Shown here: piece by piece, positions 18,265-27,039 of the stretch | Layout of the letters: each line of letters starts with the position of its first letter | Numbering within the stretch: position 1 is the stretch's first letter | NCBI RefSeq assembly: GCF_008065155.1 | Contig: NZ_CP042819.1 | Location: 744,001-808,000, forward strand | DNA: 64,000 nt | Direction: 5' to 3' | Origin: Octadecabacter sp. SW4 | GTDB lineage: Bacteria > Pseudomonadota > Alphaproteobacteria > Rhodobacterales > Rhodobacteraceae | The notes under the pieces: model-generated | What the model was told of the DNA's origin: nothing | Database searches by the model: none | Seen by the model: the letters and a program-made list of their open reading frames with translations, nothing else | Program-made: the position numbers and the translations under genes

Positions 18265-18452
18265 GCCAAGATGAAGATGAGCGTCTCTCTTTTTTACGAT
18301 CCGTTAAGGTTAATGGCCCAGGTTAGACGGGCGCCGATAGCTGGAGAGTGAAGCGGCGTCCAAGGTGAAGCCCCGTCCTGCCGTGCAGCGCTCCCACGGC
18401 GGAGAACACTCGGCAGGCGGGGTGGAGCGCTGCGCCCCTGCTTCATCTTGGC
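18265..18452. repeat. 188-bp structured intergenic element with 12-bp terminal inverted repeats
   Basis: GCCAAGATGAAG at 18265-18276 is repeated in perfect inversion at 18441-18452. Inside, 18360-18371 pairs with 18440-18451 (one wobble), 18385-18394 pairs perfectly with 18424-18433, and 18371-18383 pairs with 18411-18423 with one bulge. The last two pairings interleave, so they are alternative or pseudoknotted. No ORF is convincing here. It lies between the small gene at 18497 and the GST gene, and may be a MITE-like or gene-end repeat or an RNA element. Confidence 0.5.
18301..18316. promoter_or_regulatory. Near-palindromic candidate operator
   Basis: CCGTTAAGGTTAATGG has arms CCxTTAA and TTAAxGG around a GG centre, with one mismatched position. 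It is about 94 bp upstream of the GST-fadA-fadJ start. A regulator is not identified. Confidence 0.35.
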
Positions 18453-18496
18453 CGGTATAACTCCCCCCGGAGGGGCGGTTGGCCGCAAATCCCCCA

Positions 18497-18709
18497 TCAC
18501 CGTTTGCGCGCCTCCAGTTCCGAATTGAAGACCCGCAAGCGATGCGAAAACGTGTCGTCATCAATCACGCTGTCAAAGTTTTCAAACAGGAACGACAGCG
18601 CCTCGCCCTCGTCCAGTCCAGCCTCGCGCGCGAAGCGTTTCAGGCGGCGATACCCATCCTCGGTCATCGCAACCGGGAAACGGCGGGTCAGGCGCAGGCG
18701 TTTTGGCAT
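18497..18709 (-). CDS. Small hypothetical protein (about 70 residues), ribbon-helix-helix-like
   Basis: Starts MPKRLRLTRRFPVAM after a clear CGGAGGACGAC ribosome site, and ends with a basic RVFNSELEARKR. The composition (a basic N-terminal strand, then helices with GYRRLKRFAREAGLDEGEAL) suggests a small DNA-binding protein of the ribbon-helix-helix type, but this is a guess from pattern alone. The frame is open further upstream, to 18748, without a better start. It lies 51 bp after the acyl-CoA dehydrogenase on the same strand, so it is probably co-transcribed with it. Confidence 0.6.
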   Translation of the reverse strand: MPKRLRLTRRFPVAMTEDGYRRLKRFAREAGLDEGEALSFLFENFDSVIDDDTFSHRLRVFNSELEARKR

Positions 18710-18760
18710 GTCGTCCTCCGATATGGGGGCGTAGGGTGGGGTTTTCACCCCACCACACCC

Positions 18761-20539
18761 TTAAAACTGCGCAGCGTCCAGTGCCATCACGGTATCGGCA
18801 CCGGTGTTGATGCGGGCCAGATGCAGCGCGGTCGCGGGCAGTTGCCGGGCCATGTAATAGCGCCCCGTCGCGATTTTGGTTTCATAAAAGGCCGTATCAG
18901 TCGCGCCGCCCTCCAAAGCGTCCATCGCCGCCTTGCCCATCCGCGCCCACATCAGCCCAAGGCAGACATGGCCCATCATGTGCATGAAGTCATATGATCC
19001 TGCCAATGCGTTGTTGGGGTTCTTCATGCCCTGGGCCATGAAATACATCCCGGCTGCCTGCAGGTCTTTGGACGCCGCCTTGAGGGGGTCGAGGAAATCG
19101 CGTTCATACGCCGCATCGCCCTTGTTTTCGGCGATGAAGGTCTTGATCATCTCGAAAAACGCCATGACGTGCTTGCCGCCGTCCTGTGCCAGCTTGCGCC
19201 CCACAAGGTCCAGCGCCTGCACCCCGTTCGCGCCTTCGTAGATCATCGCGATCCGCGCATCACGGGCAAACTGCGACATGCCCCATTCTTCGATATAGCC
19301 GTGGCCGCCGAAAACCTGCTGCGCGGCAACGGCGTATTCAAAGCCCTTGTCGGTTTGAAAGCCCTTGATTACGGGGGTCATCAGCGAAATCAGCCCGTCA
19401 GCTTCGGCGTCGCCATTCTTGTGCGCGCGATCGATCAGATACGCGCCCCAATATGTGAACGCGCGCGCGCCTTCGTTGAACGACTTTTGGTCCATCAGGT
19501 TGCGGCGAATATCGGGATGCACCATCAGCGGGTCCGCAGGCCCGTCCGGGTTTTCGGCACCTGTCACGGCGCGCCCTTGCAGCCGGTCGTTGGCGTAGGC
19601 AACGGCGTTTTGATAGGCCACTTCGGATTGCGCATAGCCTTGCAGGCCCACGCCCAGACGGGCCTCGTTCATCATCGTGAACATGGCACGCATGCCTTTG
19701 TGTTCCTCGCCCAGCAAATACCCCTTGGCGCCGTCATAGTTCATCACGCAGGTCGCATTGCCGTGGATGCCCATCTTCTCTTCGATCTTGCCAACCGTGA
19801 CGGGGTTGCGATCACCCAGCGAGCCATCGTCGTTCACCAGAAACTTGGGCACGATGAACAGCGACACACCCTTGATCCCCTCGGTACCGCCGGGGATTTT
19901 CGCCAGCACCAGATGGATGATGTTATCCGCCATGTCGTGATCACCCGCCGAGATGAAAATCTTTTGGCCCGTCAGCGCATAGGATCCATCGTCTTGCGGT
20001 TCGGCCTTGGTGCGCATCAACCCCAGATCCGTGCCGCAATGCGGTTCGGTCAGATTCATCGTGCCGGTCCATTCGCAGGTCGTCATTTTCGGCAGATAGG
20101 TCTGTTTTTGATCGTCCGTGCCGTGGATATAGATCGCCGAATAGGCGCCATGCGTCAGCCCCTGATACATCTGGAACGCCATATTCGCGCTGACCAGTGT
20201 TTCCTGTGCTGCCGTGTGCATCACATATGGCAGACCCTGCCCGCCATATTCGGGATCGCAGTCCATCGCCGTCCAGCCGCCGTCTTTCATTTGCGCGAAG
20301 GCTTCCTTGAACCCCTTGGGCGTGCGCACGATGCCGTTCTCCAGCACGCAGCCTTCGGTATCGCCAACAATGTTCAATGGCGCGAGGATTTCGGAGGCCA
20401 CTTTGCCAGCTTCTTCCAGCACCGCTCCCGTAAAGTCGGGGTCCAGCTCGTCAAACCCGGGGATGTCCTGCTGCGATACTTTCAACACATCGTGCAGGAT
20501 GAATTGCATGTCCTTGAGGGGGGCTGTGTAGCTTGGCAT
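18761..20539 (-). CDS. Acyl-CoA dehydrogenase, DmdC-like long form
   Basis: FAD enzyme introducing a 2,3-double bond into an acyl-CoA. At 592 residues it is of the long type, with an extra C-terminal domain, that includes roseobacter 3-methylmercaptopropionyl-CoA dehydrogenase; the opening [18 protein letters not shown] is characteristic of that group. Visible motifs are [13 protein letters not shown] (FAD/substrate loop), [24 protein letters not shown], and [13 protein letters not shown], which contains the catalytic Glu. The substrate may be methylmercaptopropionyl-CoA or an ordinary acyl-CoA; roseobacters carry several paralogues. It lies 23 bp behind a MerR regulator, likely the same transcript. 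Confidence 0.9.
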   Translation of the reverse strand: MPSYTAPLKDMQFILHDVLKVSQQDIPGFDELDPDFTGAVLEEAGKVASEILAPLNIVGDTEGCVLENGIVRTPKGFKEAFAQMKDGGWTAMDCDPEYGGQGLPYVMHTAAQETLVSANMAFQMYQGLTHGAYSAIYIHGTDDQKQTYLPKMTTCEWTGTMNLTEPHCGTDLGLMRTKAEPQDDGSYALTGQKIFISAGDHDMADNIIHLVLAKIPGGTEGIKGVSLFIVPKFLVNDDGSLGDRNPVTVGKIEEKMGIHGNATCVMNYDGAKGYLLGEEHKGMRAMFTMMNEARLGVGLQGYAQSEVAYQNAVAYANDRLQGRAVTGAENPDGPADPLMVHPDIRRNLMDQKSFNEGARAFTYWGAYLIDRAHKNGDAEADGLISLMTPVIKGFQTDKGFEYAVAAQQVFGGHGYIEEWGMSQFARDARIAMIYEGANGVQALDLVGRKLAQDGGKHVMAFFEMIKTFIAENKGDAAYERDFLDPLKAASKDLQAAGMYFMAQGMKNPNNALAGSYDFMHMMGHVCLGLMWARMGKAAMDALEGGATDTAFYETKIATGRYYMARQLPATALHLARINTGADTVMALDAAQF

Positions 20540-20562
20540 CTGTGGTCTCTCCGAAAGGTCCG

Positions 20563-20961
20563 CTAGGCGGCTGTTGATTTGGTCCCGAGCTTGGCAAGCT
20601 GCGCCTTGCCCCAGGACATCTGGGTTTTGAGTTCGCTGATTGCTTCGTCCAACTCGGCCTTTTGGGCTTCCATGTCGGCGAGGTGCTTTTCAGCCATCTC
20701 GTATGTCTTGGCCAATTGCGTGGCCTGCTGGTCGCCCATGTCATAAAGATCGAGCAACTGGCGGGTTTCCTCGAGGCTGAAGCCAAAGCGCTTGCCACGC
20801 AGGATCAGTTTCAGCCGCGCGCGGTCGCGTTTCGTGAACAGGCGCTTCTGGCCTTCACGGATCGGGAACAGCAGTTCCTTGGCTTCATAGAATCGCAGGG
20901 TGCGCGGGGTCACATCGTAGGCTTCGCACATCTCGCGGATGGTCATCGTTTGATCAGTCAT
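20563..20961 (-). CDS. MerR-family regulator of acyl-CoA catabolism
   Basis: A 132-residue DNA-binding protein. The N-terminal winged helix ([20 protein letters not shown], then [20 protein letters not shown]) is classic MerR, and the C-terminal half is a coiled coil ([20 protein letters not shown]). No metal-binding cysteines are seen at the C-terminus, consistent with a metabolite-type effector. It precedes the acyl-CoA dehydrogenase, and its promoter carries repeated ACGTAAA motifs at 21029-21050 that resemble sites reported for LiuR-type MerR regulators. Control of fatty or branched-chain acyl-CoA degradation is the likely role, by inference. Confidence 0.87.
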   Translation of the reverse strand: MTDQTMTIREMCEAYDVTPRTLRFYEAKELLFPIREGQKRLFTKRDRARLKLILRGKRFGFSLEETRQLLDLYDMGDQQATQLAKTYEMAEKHLADMEAQKAELDEAISELKTQMSWGKAQLAKLGTKSTAA

Positions 20962-21028
20962 GTCGTTTCCTCTGGCAAAACGTTGTGCCAGTGAATTGCG
21001 GGCTTGAGGATCACCTTACAAGGAAAGC

Positions 21029-21050
21029 TGACGTAAACGTAAACGTAACG
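21029..21050. promoter_or_regulatory. ACGTAAA repeat, candidate MerR (LiuR-like) operator
   Basis: TGACGTAAACGTAAACGTAACG (two overlapping GACGTAAACGT-type units) lies about 70 bp upstream of the MerR gene at 20563-20961. Read on the minus strand it is a TTTACGT-type direct repeat. From memory, LiuR-type sites share this core; this was not checked. Confidence 0.45.
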
Positions 21051-21111
21051 CGGCGTCACTTTGAGGCTGACGAAAGGTCAGGCAACATTCCGCTGGTTCA
21101 CGCGCAATTTT

Positions 21112-21146
21112 CTAACGGGGAGGAAACGCGAACGCTTCCCCGTTAG
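21112..21146. terminator. Strong hairpin between the two MerR genes
   Basis: CTAACGGGGA at 21112-21121 pairs with TCCCCGTTAG at 21137-21146 (10 bp, perfect). The element is 42 bp after the end of the second MerR gene (21189) on the minus strand. There is no good T-tract on either side, so it may be a weak terminator or a processing hairpin. Confidence 0.45.
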
Positions 21147-21188
21147 CCTTGTTTTGTTGGTAAACAGAGGGGACGGGTCGCCGGGTTT

Positions 21189-21557
21189 TCAGCCGATGCT
21201 TGCTGCTGTTTCATCGCGTAGCGCTTGCAGTTCGGTGATGGCTTCTTCGATCTGGGTTTGCTGTTCGGTCAATTCGGCAAGCTGTTTATCGGCCAGCTTC
21301 AGCCAGGCGCGCATTTGCGCTTCGGTGCCTTCATGTTCGTAAATCAGCAACCATTGGCGGATATCTTCAAGTGCAAAACCAAACCGGCGGCCCCGCAGGA
21401 TCAGCGTCATGCGGGCCAGTTCGCGGGGTCCGTAAAACCGTGCGCGACCCTCGCGGTCCGGCGTCAAAAGCTCGATATATTCGTAATAGCGCAGGGTGCG
21501 CGGTGTGACGTCAAACTTGGCGCACATTTCCTTAAAGTTAAGGCGGGTTTCAGGCAT
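21189..21557 (-). CDS. Second MerR-family regulator
   Basis: A 122-residue MerR protein clearly paralogous to the one at 20563-20961: it shares [20 protein letters not shown], the TLILRGRRFGFALEDIRQWL helix, and a coiled-coil tail. The ATG at 21557 is preferred because GGGAGA lies six bases upstream; an adjacent ATG at 21560 is the alternative. No C-terminal cysteine cluster is present. Tandem arrangement of two such regulators suggests duplication and divergence within a fatty-acid catabolism locus. Its own targets are not evident from nearby motifs. Confidence 0.85.
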   Translation of the reverse strand: MPETRLNFKEMCAKFDVTPRTLRYYEYIELLTPDREGRARFYGPRELARMTLILRGRRFGFALEDIRQWLLIYEHEGTEAQMRAWLKLADKQLAELTEQQTQIEEAITELQALRDETAASIG

Positions 21558-21620
21558 CATGGTCTCCCTGCACGCAATTGTAAGGGGTGCGGCGCGTAGG
21601 GGCAACTGCGATTGCAGCCA

Positions 21621-22766
21621 CTAATTCATGAAGCCGGGCGCAAGGAAATAGAACCCATAAGCCACGATCAGTGCGGGAACGGATGAATAGGCTGTCGCCC
21701 AAACTGCGGCCTTCGGATTAATAGCGATTGCCGGGAACAGCGCATCGCCGTCATTTGAAATCGCATTGCCGATCAGTGCGGAAAACGGGATCAGCCCGTT
21801 GATGTAAAGCGTGGTCACAAGCACCTGCGGCCCGCATCCGGGCACAAAGCCGATCAGGATCGCGATCAAGGGCAGCACCAGCGCGACCGAATTGAACATC
21901 GCCTCAAGGTCAAGGCCCGCGTAGGCCGCAAGGTAGTCATAGGCAAGATAGGCACCGATCACCCAGACCGAGATAAATGCCGTTTCTTCGGCCATGCGTG
22001 TGACGGGCGCATCATCGGCGTTGGACATGGCCATCAGTTTTGACGTGGCCCAGATGAAAAGGCCGATGGCCGTGCCGACAAGGCCGACGATCTCCATCGA
22101 TTGGCCAAAAACGGCGCGCACATCGACACCGCCCAATTGCGCCCCACCGACGATCAACCCGGGCAGGGCGATCAGTGCGAAAAGATAGTCGCGCGGGCGT
22201 GTTGCACCGATCCGCGGGGCCAGATCGCAGTGCTTTGCTGTGACGGGTCCCATGCTGTCGCGCGACACAGCGTCAACGATCCAGCCTGACAAAACGCCGA
22301 CCGCAAGCGACAGGGGCAGCACCACAAGGGCCGCGTCGGGACGTGTCGCAATAAGCAGGAACGCTGCATCGCCCATCGTTGCCGTCAGGGTTGCGACAAC
22401 CGCGCCAAAGCCGACGTTGCCCGATGAATAGGCTGCAACCACGACGACTGCACCCCCGCAACCGGGCGTCGCGCCAAGCAAGGCGGCCAGCGGCACCTGC
22501 CAGCCCTTTGCGTTGCGCAGGGCAGTGCCGATATCGAAACTGAACAACCGCTCCGCCCCATAAAACAGAAACAGCGTTGCGGCCACAAAAACCGACACCT
22601 GCGTATAGGCATCAACCATCAACCCACGGGTCAACGCGCCAAAGTCGCCCGGCATCAGCGCCAGCGCCAAAAAGACAAGGGCAACGGCCAGCCGTCGCGG
22701 GCGAAACTCTCCGAAGGGCAGGCGGGTGCCCACCTGTGGCGGTGCGATGTCGGTTGTTGCGTGCAT
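21621..22766 (-). CDS. mntX: Putative manganese transporter, MntX type
   Basis: A 381-residue polytopic membrane protein with about ten helices in two similar halves. Conserved Gly/Pro/Cys elements are visible in ATPGCGGAVVVV of the first half and FVPGCGPQVLVTT of the second; these paired PGCG loops suggest an internally duplicated transporter. This fits the MntX family described as the main Mn(II) importer in many roseobacters. Supporting this, a perfect 7-1-7 Fur/Mur-type palindrome sits 18 bp before the chosen ATG at 22766. The frame is open upstream of 22766, but residues there look non-coding. Assignment comes from recall and the operator context, not a search. Confidence 0.72.
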   Translation of the reverse strand: MHATTDIAPPQVGTRLPFGEFRPRRLAVALVFLALALMPGDFGALTRGLMVDAYTQVSVFVAATLFLFYGAERLFSFDIGTALRNAKGWQVPLAALLGATPGCGGAVVVVAAYSSGNVGFGAVVATLTATMGDAAFLLIATRPDAALVVLPLSLAVGVLSGWIVDAVSRDSMGPVTAKHCDLAPRIGATRPRDYLFALIALPGLIVGGAQLGGVDVRAVFGQSMEIVGLVGTAIGLFIWATSKLMAMSNADDAPVTRMAEETAFISVWVIGAYLAYDYLAAYAGLDLEAMFNSVALVLPLIAILIGFVPGCGPQVLVTTLYINGLIPFSALIGNAISNDGDALFPAIAINPKAAVWATAYSSVPALIVAYGFYFLAPGFMN

Positions 22767-22783
22767 GTCTGGCCTTTTGGTAT

Positions 22784-22798
22784 TGAGAATTATTCTCA
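22784..22798. promoter_or_regulatory. Fur/Mur-type operator before mntX
   Basis: TGAGAATTATTCTCA is a perfect 7-1-7 inverted repeat of the Fur-box type, 18 bp upstream of the mntX start and about 67 bp upstream of the divergent thioesterase. A manganese-responsive Fur paralogue (Mur) is the expected regulator. Confidence 0.72.
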
Positions 22799-22864
22799 TT
22801 TGCGGATATAGCACTTGCACGCGCCGCGACAAGTGCCAAATTGCCCCGAAATCCCGGAGGCGAC

Positions 22865-23314
22865 ATGACCGACAAAAGCGATCCAAAGGAACAGGCGCGG
22901 CGCGAAAAACTGGCCCGCCAGTTCATCGAGGCCATTCCGCATTCACAAGCGCTGGGCATGACCCTTTCGGATATTGCGGACGGGAAGGCGGCAATCAGCA
23001 TGGGTTACGCCGAACATCTGATTGGCGATCCCGAAACCGGCGTGATCCATGGCGGGGCCGTGTCGGCCCTGATGGACACATGCGGCGGGGCGGCGGTGAT
23101 GGTTCACCCCAGCGCGCCCATCGGCACGGCGACGCTTGATTTACGCATTGACTATATGCGTCCGGCAACGCCCGGCCAGACGATCACGGCGACCGCGGAA
23201 TGTTATCATGTGACGCGCTCGGTTGCATTTGTGCGCGCCACGGCGACCGACGAAGACCCGGACAGGCCGGTTGCCACTGCAACAGGTGCCTTTACGCTCG
23301 AGCGTGCGTCGTGA
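22865..23314 (+). CDS. PaaI-type hotdog thioesterase
   Basis: A 149-residue single hotdog-fold protein, likely hydrolysing an acyl-CoA. The core family pattern is visible: VIHGGAVSALMDTCGGAAV on the central helix (HGG with Asp as catalytic residue) and later TATLDLRIDYMRPATPGQ. The start at 22865 follows GGAGGCGAC. It diverges from mntX, and another thioesterase follows 79 bp downstream. Likely substrates are aromatic or medium-chain acyl-CoAs, by family. Duplicated thioesterases here probably clear dead-end acyl-CoAs. Confidence 0.85.
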   Translation: MTDKSDPKEQARREKLARQFIEAIPHSQALGMTLSDIADGKAAISMGYAEHLIGDPETGVIHGGAVSALMDTCGGAAVMVHPSAPIGTATLDLRIDYMRPATPGQTITATAECYHVTRSVAFVRATATDEDPDRPVATATGAFTLERAS

Positions 23315-23322
23315 GCGGGGGT

Positions 23323-23375
23323 GCGTGGGTCAAGACCCACCTTACCCGCCCCGTAAGTTGGGTCTTGACCCACGC
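23323..23375. repeat. 17-bp perfect inverted repeat between the two thioesterase genes
   Basis: GCGTGGGTCAAGACCCA at 23323-23339 is inverted at 23359-23375 with a 19-bp spacer. Each arm is also nearly self-complementary (TGGGTC-AA-GACCCA). It could form either one long hairpin or two small ones, so it may be a transcript-processing element or a dispersed palindromic repeat. No T-tract follows. Confidence 0.75.
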
Positions 23376-23393
23376 CCCTTGCAGGAGAGCGCC

Positions 23394-23897
23394 ATGAAAC
23401 GCCCCGAGCCGGTTCAGGTCGTCAAACAACGCCGCGATGCCGCGCTGGAAAGCCTCGTGCGGGGTGTTCCCTATGTCCAGTTTCTGGGCATCACGTTTGA
23501 CCGGCGCGGCGATGAGCTGACGGCCGTGCTGCCATATGCGGACAAGCTTATCGGCAACCCCATGCTGCCCGCCCTGCACGGCGGCGTCACGGCGGCCTTT
23601 CTGGAAACCACGGCGATCATCGCACTGAGTTGGGCAATGCTTTGGGAGGATATGGAGGGCGCACAATCGGCGGATTTCCAGATTGACGCGGCGCGCAAGC
23701 CCCGCATGCCCAAGACCATCGACCTGACCGTGGATTATCTGCGCACTGGCCTGCCGCGCGATGCCTATGCGCGCGCGCGCGTCAACCGATCGGGGCGGCG
23801 CTATGCCAGCGTGCATGTAGAAGCCTGGCAAGACAACCGCACGCGTCTATTTGCCCAAGCGACCGGTCATTTCCTGATGCCTGCGCGGGATGGCTGA
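23394..23897 (+). CDS. Second hotdog thioesterase
   Basis: A 167-residue PaaI-type hotdog protein: LHGGVTAAFLETTAIIAL carries the HGG motif, where the position of the usual Asp is occupied by Glu, and KTIDLTVDYLRTGLPRD forms the following strand. The start is set at the ATG at 23394 after GCAGGAGAGC; an open frame upstream, back to 23223, reads through the palindrome and is not convincing. It ends with an 8-bp overlap into the MATE transporter gene, suggesting co-expression. Substrate unknown. Confidence 0.83.
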   Translation: MKRPEPVQVVKQRRDAALESLVRGVPYVQFLGITFDRRGDELTAVLPYADKLIGNPMLPALHGGVTAAFLETTAIIALSWAMLWEDMEGAQSADFQIDAARKPRMPKTIDLTVDYLRTGLPRDAYARARVNRSGRRYASVHVEAWQDNRTRLFAQATGHFLMPARDG

Positions 23898-25203
23898 CCG
23901 CGCGCAGCTAACCCATCGCCGGGTCCTCAATATTGCCGTGCCGATCGTGTTGTCCAATGCCACCGTGCCGATCCTTGGGACGGTCGATACGGCGGTGGTG
24001 GGGCAAATGGGGCTGGCCGCGCCCATTGGCGCTGTCGGGATCGGTGCGATCATTCTGACGGCACTTTACTGGGTGTTCGGGTTTCTGCGCATGGGCACGA
24101 CCGGCTTTGCCAGTCAGGCGCTGGGCCGGGGCGATCTGGCCGAAGGGGCCGCGATCCTGAGCCGCGCCCTGGGGATCGCGCTGATGGCGGGCCTTGCGAT
24201 TATCATTTTGCAACGGCCGCTGTTTTTTCTGTCGTTCCTTGTGTCCCCCGCCAGCGCCGAGGTCGAAAGCCTTGCGCGCAGCTATATGGGCATCCGCGTC
24301 TGGTCGGCCCCTGCGCTGATCGCTATCTATGCCATCACCGGCTGGCTGATCGCCGCAGAACGCACCCGCGCGGTGCTGGCGATCCAGCTATGGATGAATG
24401 GTCTTAATATCGCGCTGGACCTGTGGTTTGTGCTGGGGTTTGAATGGGGCGTCGAAGGGGTCGCGCTGGCCACTTTGATCGCCGAGTGGAGCGGGGTGGC
24501 GCTGGGCCTGTGGTTCTGCCGCGCCGCGTTCCAGACACCGGCATGGCGGGACTGGTCCCGCGTTACGGATCCGACCAAGCTGCGCCGTTTTGCCCAAGTG
24601 AACAGCGATATCCTGCTGCGTTCGCTCTTGTTGCAGGCGATTTTCGTCAGCTTCCTGTTTTTTGGTGCACGCTTTGGCGATGTGACGCTGGCCGCCAATC
24701 ACATCCTCTTGCTGTTCCTCAATATCACCGCCTACGCGATGGATGGCTTGGCGTTTTCCGCTGAAACCCTGGTCGGGCAGGCGTTGGGGGCCGGTCGGCG
24801 TGCAGCCCTGCGCCGTGCCGCCGTGCTGACCAGCATTTGGGGCTTTGGTGTCGGGCTGGTTTTGGCGGTGGTGTTCCTGGTGGCGGGCGGCGCAATCATT
24901 GACATCATGACCACCGCACCCGAGGTCCGCGCGGCGGCCCGCATCTATCTGCCCTATATGATCCTTGCTCCGATCCTTGGGGCTGCGGCCTGGATGCTGG
25001 ACGGCATTTTCATCGGCGCGACCCGCACTGCCGATATGCGCAATATGATGTTTATATCGGCAGTGATCTATTTTGCCGCCGTGCTGGCACTGATGCCCGC
25101 TTTGGGAAATCACGGCCTGTGGGTTGGCTTTTTGATCAGCTTTGTGGCGCGCGGGGTGACTTTGGGGTGGCGCTATCCGGCGTTGGAACGGGCGGTCGAT
25201 TAA
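23890..25203 (+). CDS. MATE-family efflux transporter (DinF-like)
   Basis: A 437-residue inner-membrane protein with about twelve helices in two halves. It begins RVLNIAVPIVLSNATVPILG, typical of DinF-like MATE exporters (NIAxPxxLSN pattern), and has the corresponding second-half segment NHILLLFLNITAYAMDGLAF. It would export a cationic or organic compound using H+ or Na+. It overlaps the upstream thioesterase by 8 bp and ends at a TTAA shared with the convergent arsC stop. Substrate is unknown. Confidence 0.9.
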   Translation: MADRAQLTHRRVLNIAVPIVLSNATVPILGTVDTAVVGQMGLAAPIGAVGIGAIILTALYWVFGFLRMGTTGFASQALGRGDLAEGAAILSRALGIALMAGLAIIILQRPLFFLSFLVSPASAEVESLARSYMGIRVWSAPALIAIYAITGWLIAAERTRAVLAIQLWMNGLNIALDLWFVLGFEWGVEGVALATLIAEWSGVALGLWFCRAAFQTPAWRDWSRVTDPTKLRRFAQVNSDILLRSLLLQAIFVSFLFFGARFGDVTLAANHILLLFLNITAYAMDGLAFSAETLVGQALGAGRRAALRRAAVLTSIWGFGVGLVLAVVFLVAGGAIIDIMTTAPEVRAAARIYLPYMILAPILGAAAWMLDGIFIGATRTADMRNMMFISAVIYFAAVLALMPALGNHGLWVGFLISFVARGVTLGWRYPALERAVD

Positions 25204-25526
25204 AGGATCGTCAGCACGTTTTCAGGTGGGCGGCCAAGTGCGGCCTTGCCCTTGGCCAGCAAGATCGGACGTTCGATCAGAATGGGATGCGCGGCCATTG
25301 CGGCCAACAGCGTGGCCTCATCCGCATTTGTCAGGCCGAGGTCCTTGTAGAGGGACTCGCCCCTGCGGATCATCGTGCCCGCACCGCCCAAAAGGCCCGT
25401 GACCCGGGTCAATTCTGCCAGCGTCGGCGGGTCTTGCAAATAATGCCGCACGTCAGGGGCATGCCCCTCGAGCAGCGCCAGCGTCTGGCGCGATTTGCTG
25501 CACCGTGGATTGTGCCAAAGGATCAT
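25200..25526 (-). CDS. arsC: ArsC-type arsenate reductase
   Basis: A 108-residue glutaredoxin-coupled arsenate reductase of the short family. The active-site Cys lies in [11 protein letters not shown] (C9), with an Arg-rich segment later and the ending [10 protein letters not shown]. Members reduce arsenate to arsenite using glutathione and glutaredoxin, although YfgD-like relatives may have other roles. No arsenite exporter or arsR is adjacent. It overlaps pyrD by ATGA and is last in the DUF952-pyrD-arsC operon. Confidence 0.87.
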   Translation of the reverse strand: MILWHNPRCSKSRQTLALLEGHAPDVRHYLQDPPTLAELTRVTGLLGGAGTMIRRGESLYKDLGLTNADEATLLAAMAAHPILIERPILLAKGKAALGRPPENVLTIL

Positions 25527-26566
25527 AGCCAGGCACCCTTGTCGGTGCCGACGGCCTCGGCAATATTTGCGAAACCGTCGCGTTTCAAAAGATCGTCCAA
25601 GCCCCGCGCGATGTCAGTGGCAAGGCTGATCCCACCATAAACCAGCGCCGTGTAAAGCTGCACGGCCGTGGCACCCGCGCGAATTTTCGCATAGGCCTGC
25701 TGCGCGCTGCCAACCCCGCCAACCCCGATCAGCGGCAAGGTGGTGAGCGCGGACAACTGCGCCAGAACGCGGGTGGATTTCTCAAACAACGGCTGGCCCG
25801 ATAACCCGCCCGCCTGATCGCGATGCGGGCTGGCCAGCCCCTCGCGCGATAGGGTGGTGTTGGTGGCGATGATCGCCGACAGGCCCGATGCATTGGCGAC
25901 CTCGGCCAGTTCGGCCAATTCGTCGCCCTGCAAATCGGGGGCGATTTTCAGAAAGACCGGCACGCCGGCCGTGTTAGCCTGCATGACGCTATCCAGCAGG
26001 GCCGCAAGCGCCGCCTTGCCCTGCAAATCGCGCAGCTTTTCGGTGTTGGGGCTGGATACATTCACGGTCGCGAAATCAACTTGCGCGCCAGTATGCGCCA
26101 GCACACGGGCAAAATCCGCCGCGCGATCCGGGCTGTCCTTGTTGGCCCCAAGGTTCAATCCGATCACAGCGCCGCGCGGGCGTCGGGCCAACCGCAGGGC
26201 AATCGCCTCCATCCCGTCGTTGTTGAACCCGAAACGGTTGATCGCCGCCGCGTCTTCGGTCAGGCGAAAGAGGCGTGGTTTGGCGTTGCCCGGCTGCGGG
26301 CGCGGCGTGGCGGCGCCAACCTCGAGGAAACCGAAACCGGTGCGGGCCAGCGCGTGCAGGGCCACGGCGTTCTTGTCAAAACCGGCGGCAAGGCCGACCG
26401 GATTGGGCAAGCTCAGCCCGGCCAGTTCAACGACCAATCGCGGCGATGTCACAGGCCCGCCGCGCGGTCCCAATCCGGTGTTCAGCGCGTGCAGGGCTAA
26501 CGCATGCGCGCGCTCGGGATCGAACCCGCGCAGGGCGCGCAGGCCGATGTTTTCCAGAAACCTCAT
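25523..26566 (-). CDS. pyrD: Dihydroorotate dehydrogenase (quinone), class 2
   Basis: Oxidises dihydroorotate to orotate, passing electrons to the quinone pool; the N-terminus anchors it to the inner membrane. The 347-residue protein has [25 protein letters not shown], the catalytic Ser segment [11 protein letters not shown], and FMN-binding [16 protein letters not shown] followed by [10 protein letters not shown]. This is an essential step of de novo pyrimidine synthesis, so the window carries parts of both de novo and salvage routes. It overlaps DUF952 and arsC by 4 bp on each side. Confidence 0.97.
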   Translation of the reverse strand: MRFLENIGLRALRGFDPERAHALALHALNTGLGPRGGPVTSPRLVVELAGLSLPNPVGLAAGFDKNAVALHALARTGFGFLEVGAATPRPQPGNAKPRLFRLTEDAAAINRFGFNNDGMEAIALRLARRPRGAVIGLNLGANKDSPDRAADFARVLAHTGAQVDFATVNVSSPNTEKLRDLQGKAALAALLDSVMQANTAGVPVFLKIAPDLQGDELAELAEVANASGLSAIIATNTTLSREGLASPHRDQAGGLSGQPLFEKSTRVLAQLSALTTLPLIGVGGVGSAQQAYAKIRAGATAVQLYTALVYGGISLATDIARGLDDLLKRDGFANIAEAVGTDKGAWL

Positions 26567-26895
26567 CCGAAATCCAACACATGCTTGCCGTCAACCAGCG
26601 GCATGGGACGCGCCCAGATCACTTCGCTCAGGGCGATGTCGCGAAAGACATGCGGGAACAGGGCATCCCCGCGCGACACCTCCCATTTCAAGGCATCCCC
26701 GAAACGATCCGCGTCCAAGGCAACCAAGATCAACCCGCCCTGACCCGCGAAATGCTTGGCTGCGGTTTCCTGCGCCTGCGCGGCGGTGGAGGTGTGAATA
26801 TAGCCGTCCGCCAGATCAACCGGCGCGCCGGTGAATGTGCCACCGGACTGCCATGCGGCCCACTGATCAGCCGTCAGAATTTTGTAAATCAACAT
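26563..26895 (-). CDS. DUF952 family protein
   Basis: A 110-residue soluble protein with the DUF952 pattern: [15 protein letters not shown], then [14 protein letters not shown], then ILVALD and FPHVFRDI. Function is unknown; members are common beside pyrD and may have ADP-ribose or nucleotide-related folds. It heads the DUF952-pyrD-arsC operon. The ribosome site before the ATG at 26895 is weak. Confidence 0.85.
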   Translation of the reverse strand: MLIYKILTADQWAAWQSGGTFTGAPVDLADGYIHTSTAAQAQETAAKHFAGQGGLILVALDADRFGDALKWEVSRGDALFPHVFRDIALSEVIWARPMPLVDGKHVLDFG

Positions 26896-27039
26896 GGCAA
26901 TCTCATGCCGCCTGCGCGTGCGCGGGTCAAGGATGCAAAACCGTTACAATGCGACGTTACGCCACCGATGTCGCGAAGCCTTTGACTCTGGTTCGGGTTC
27001 TGGCCAAGCTATCGACATTCCAACAAGGGGGTTCCACCT

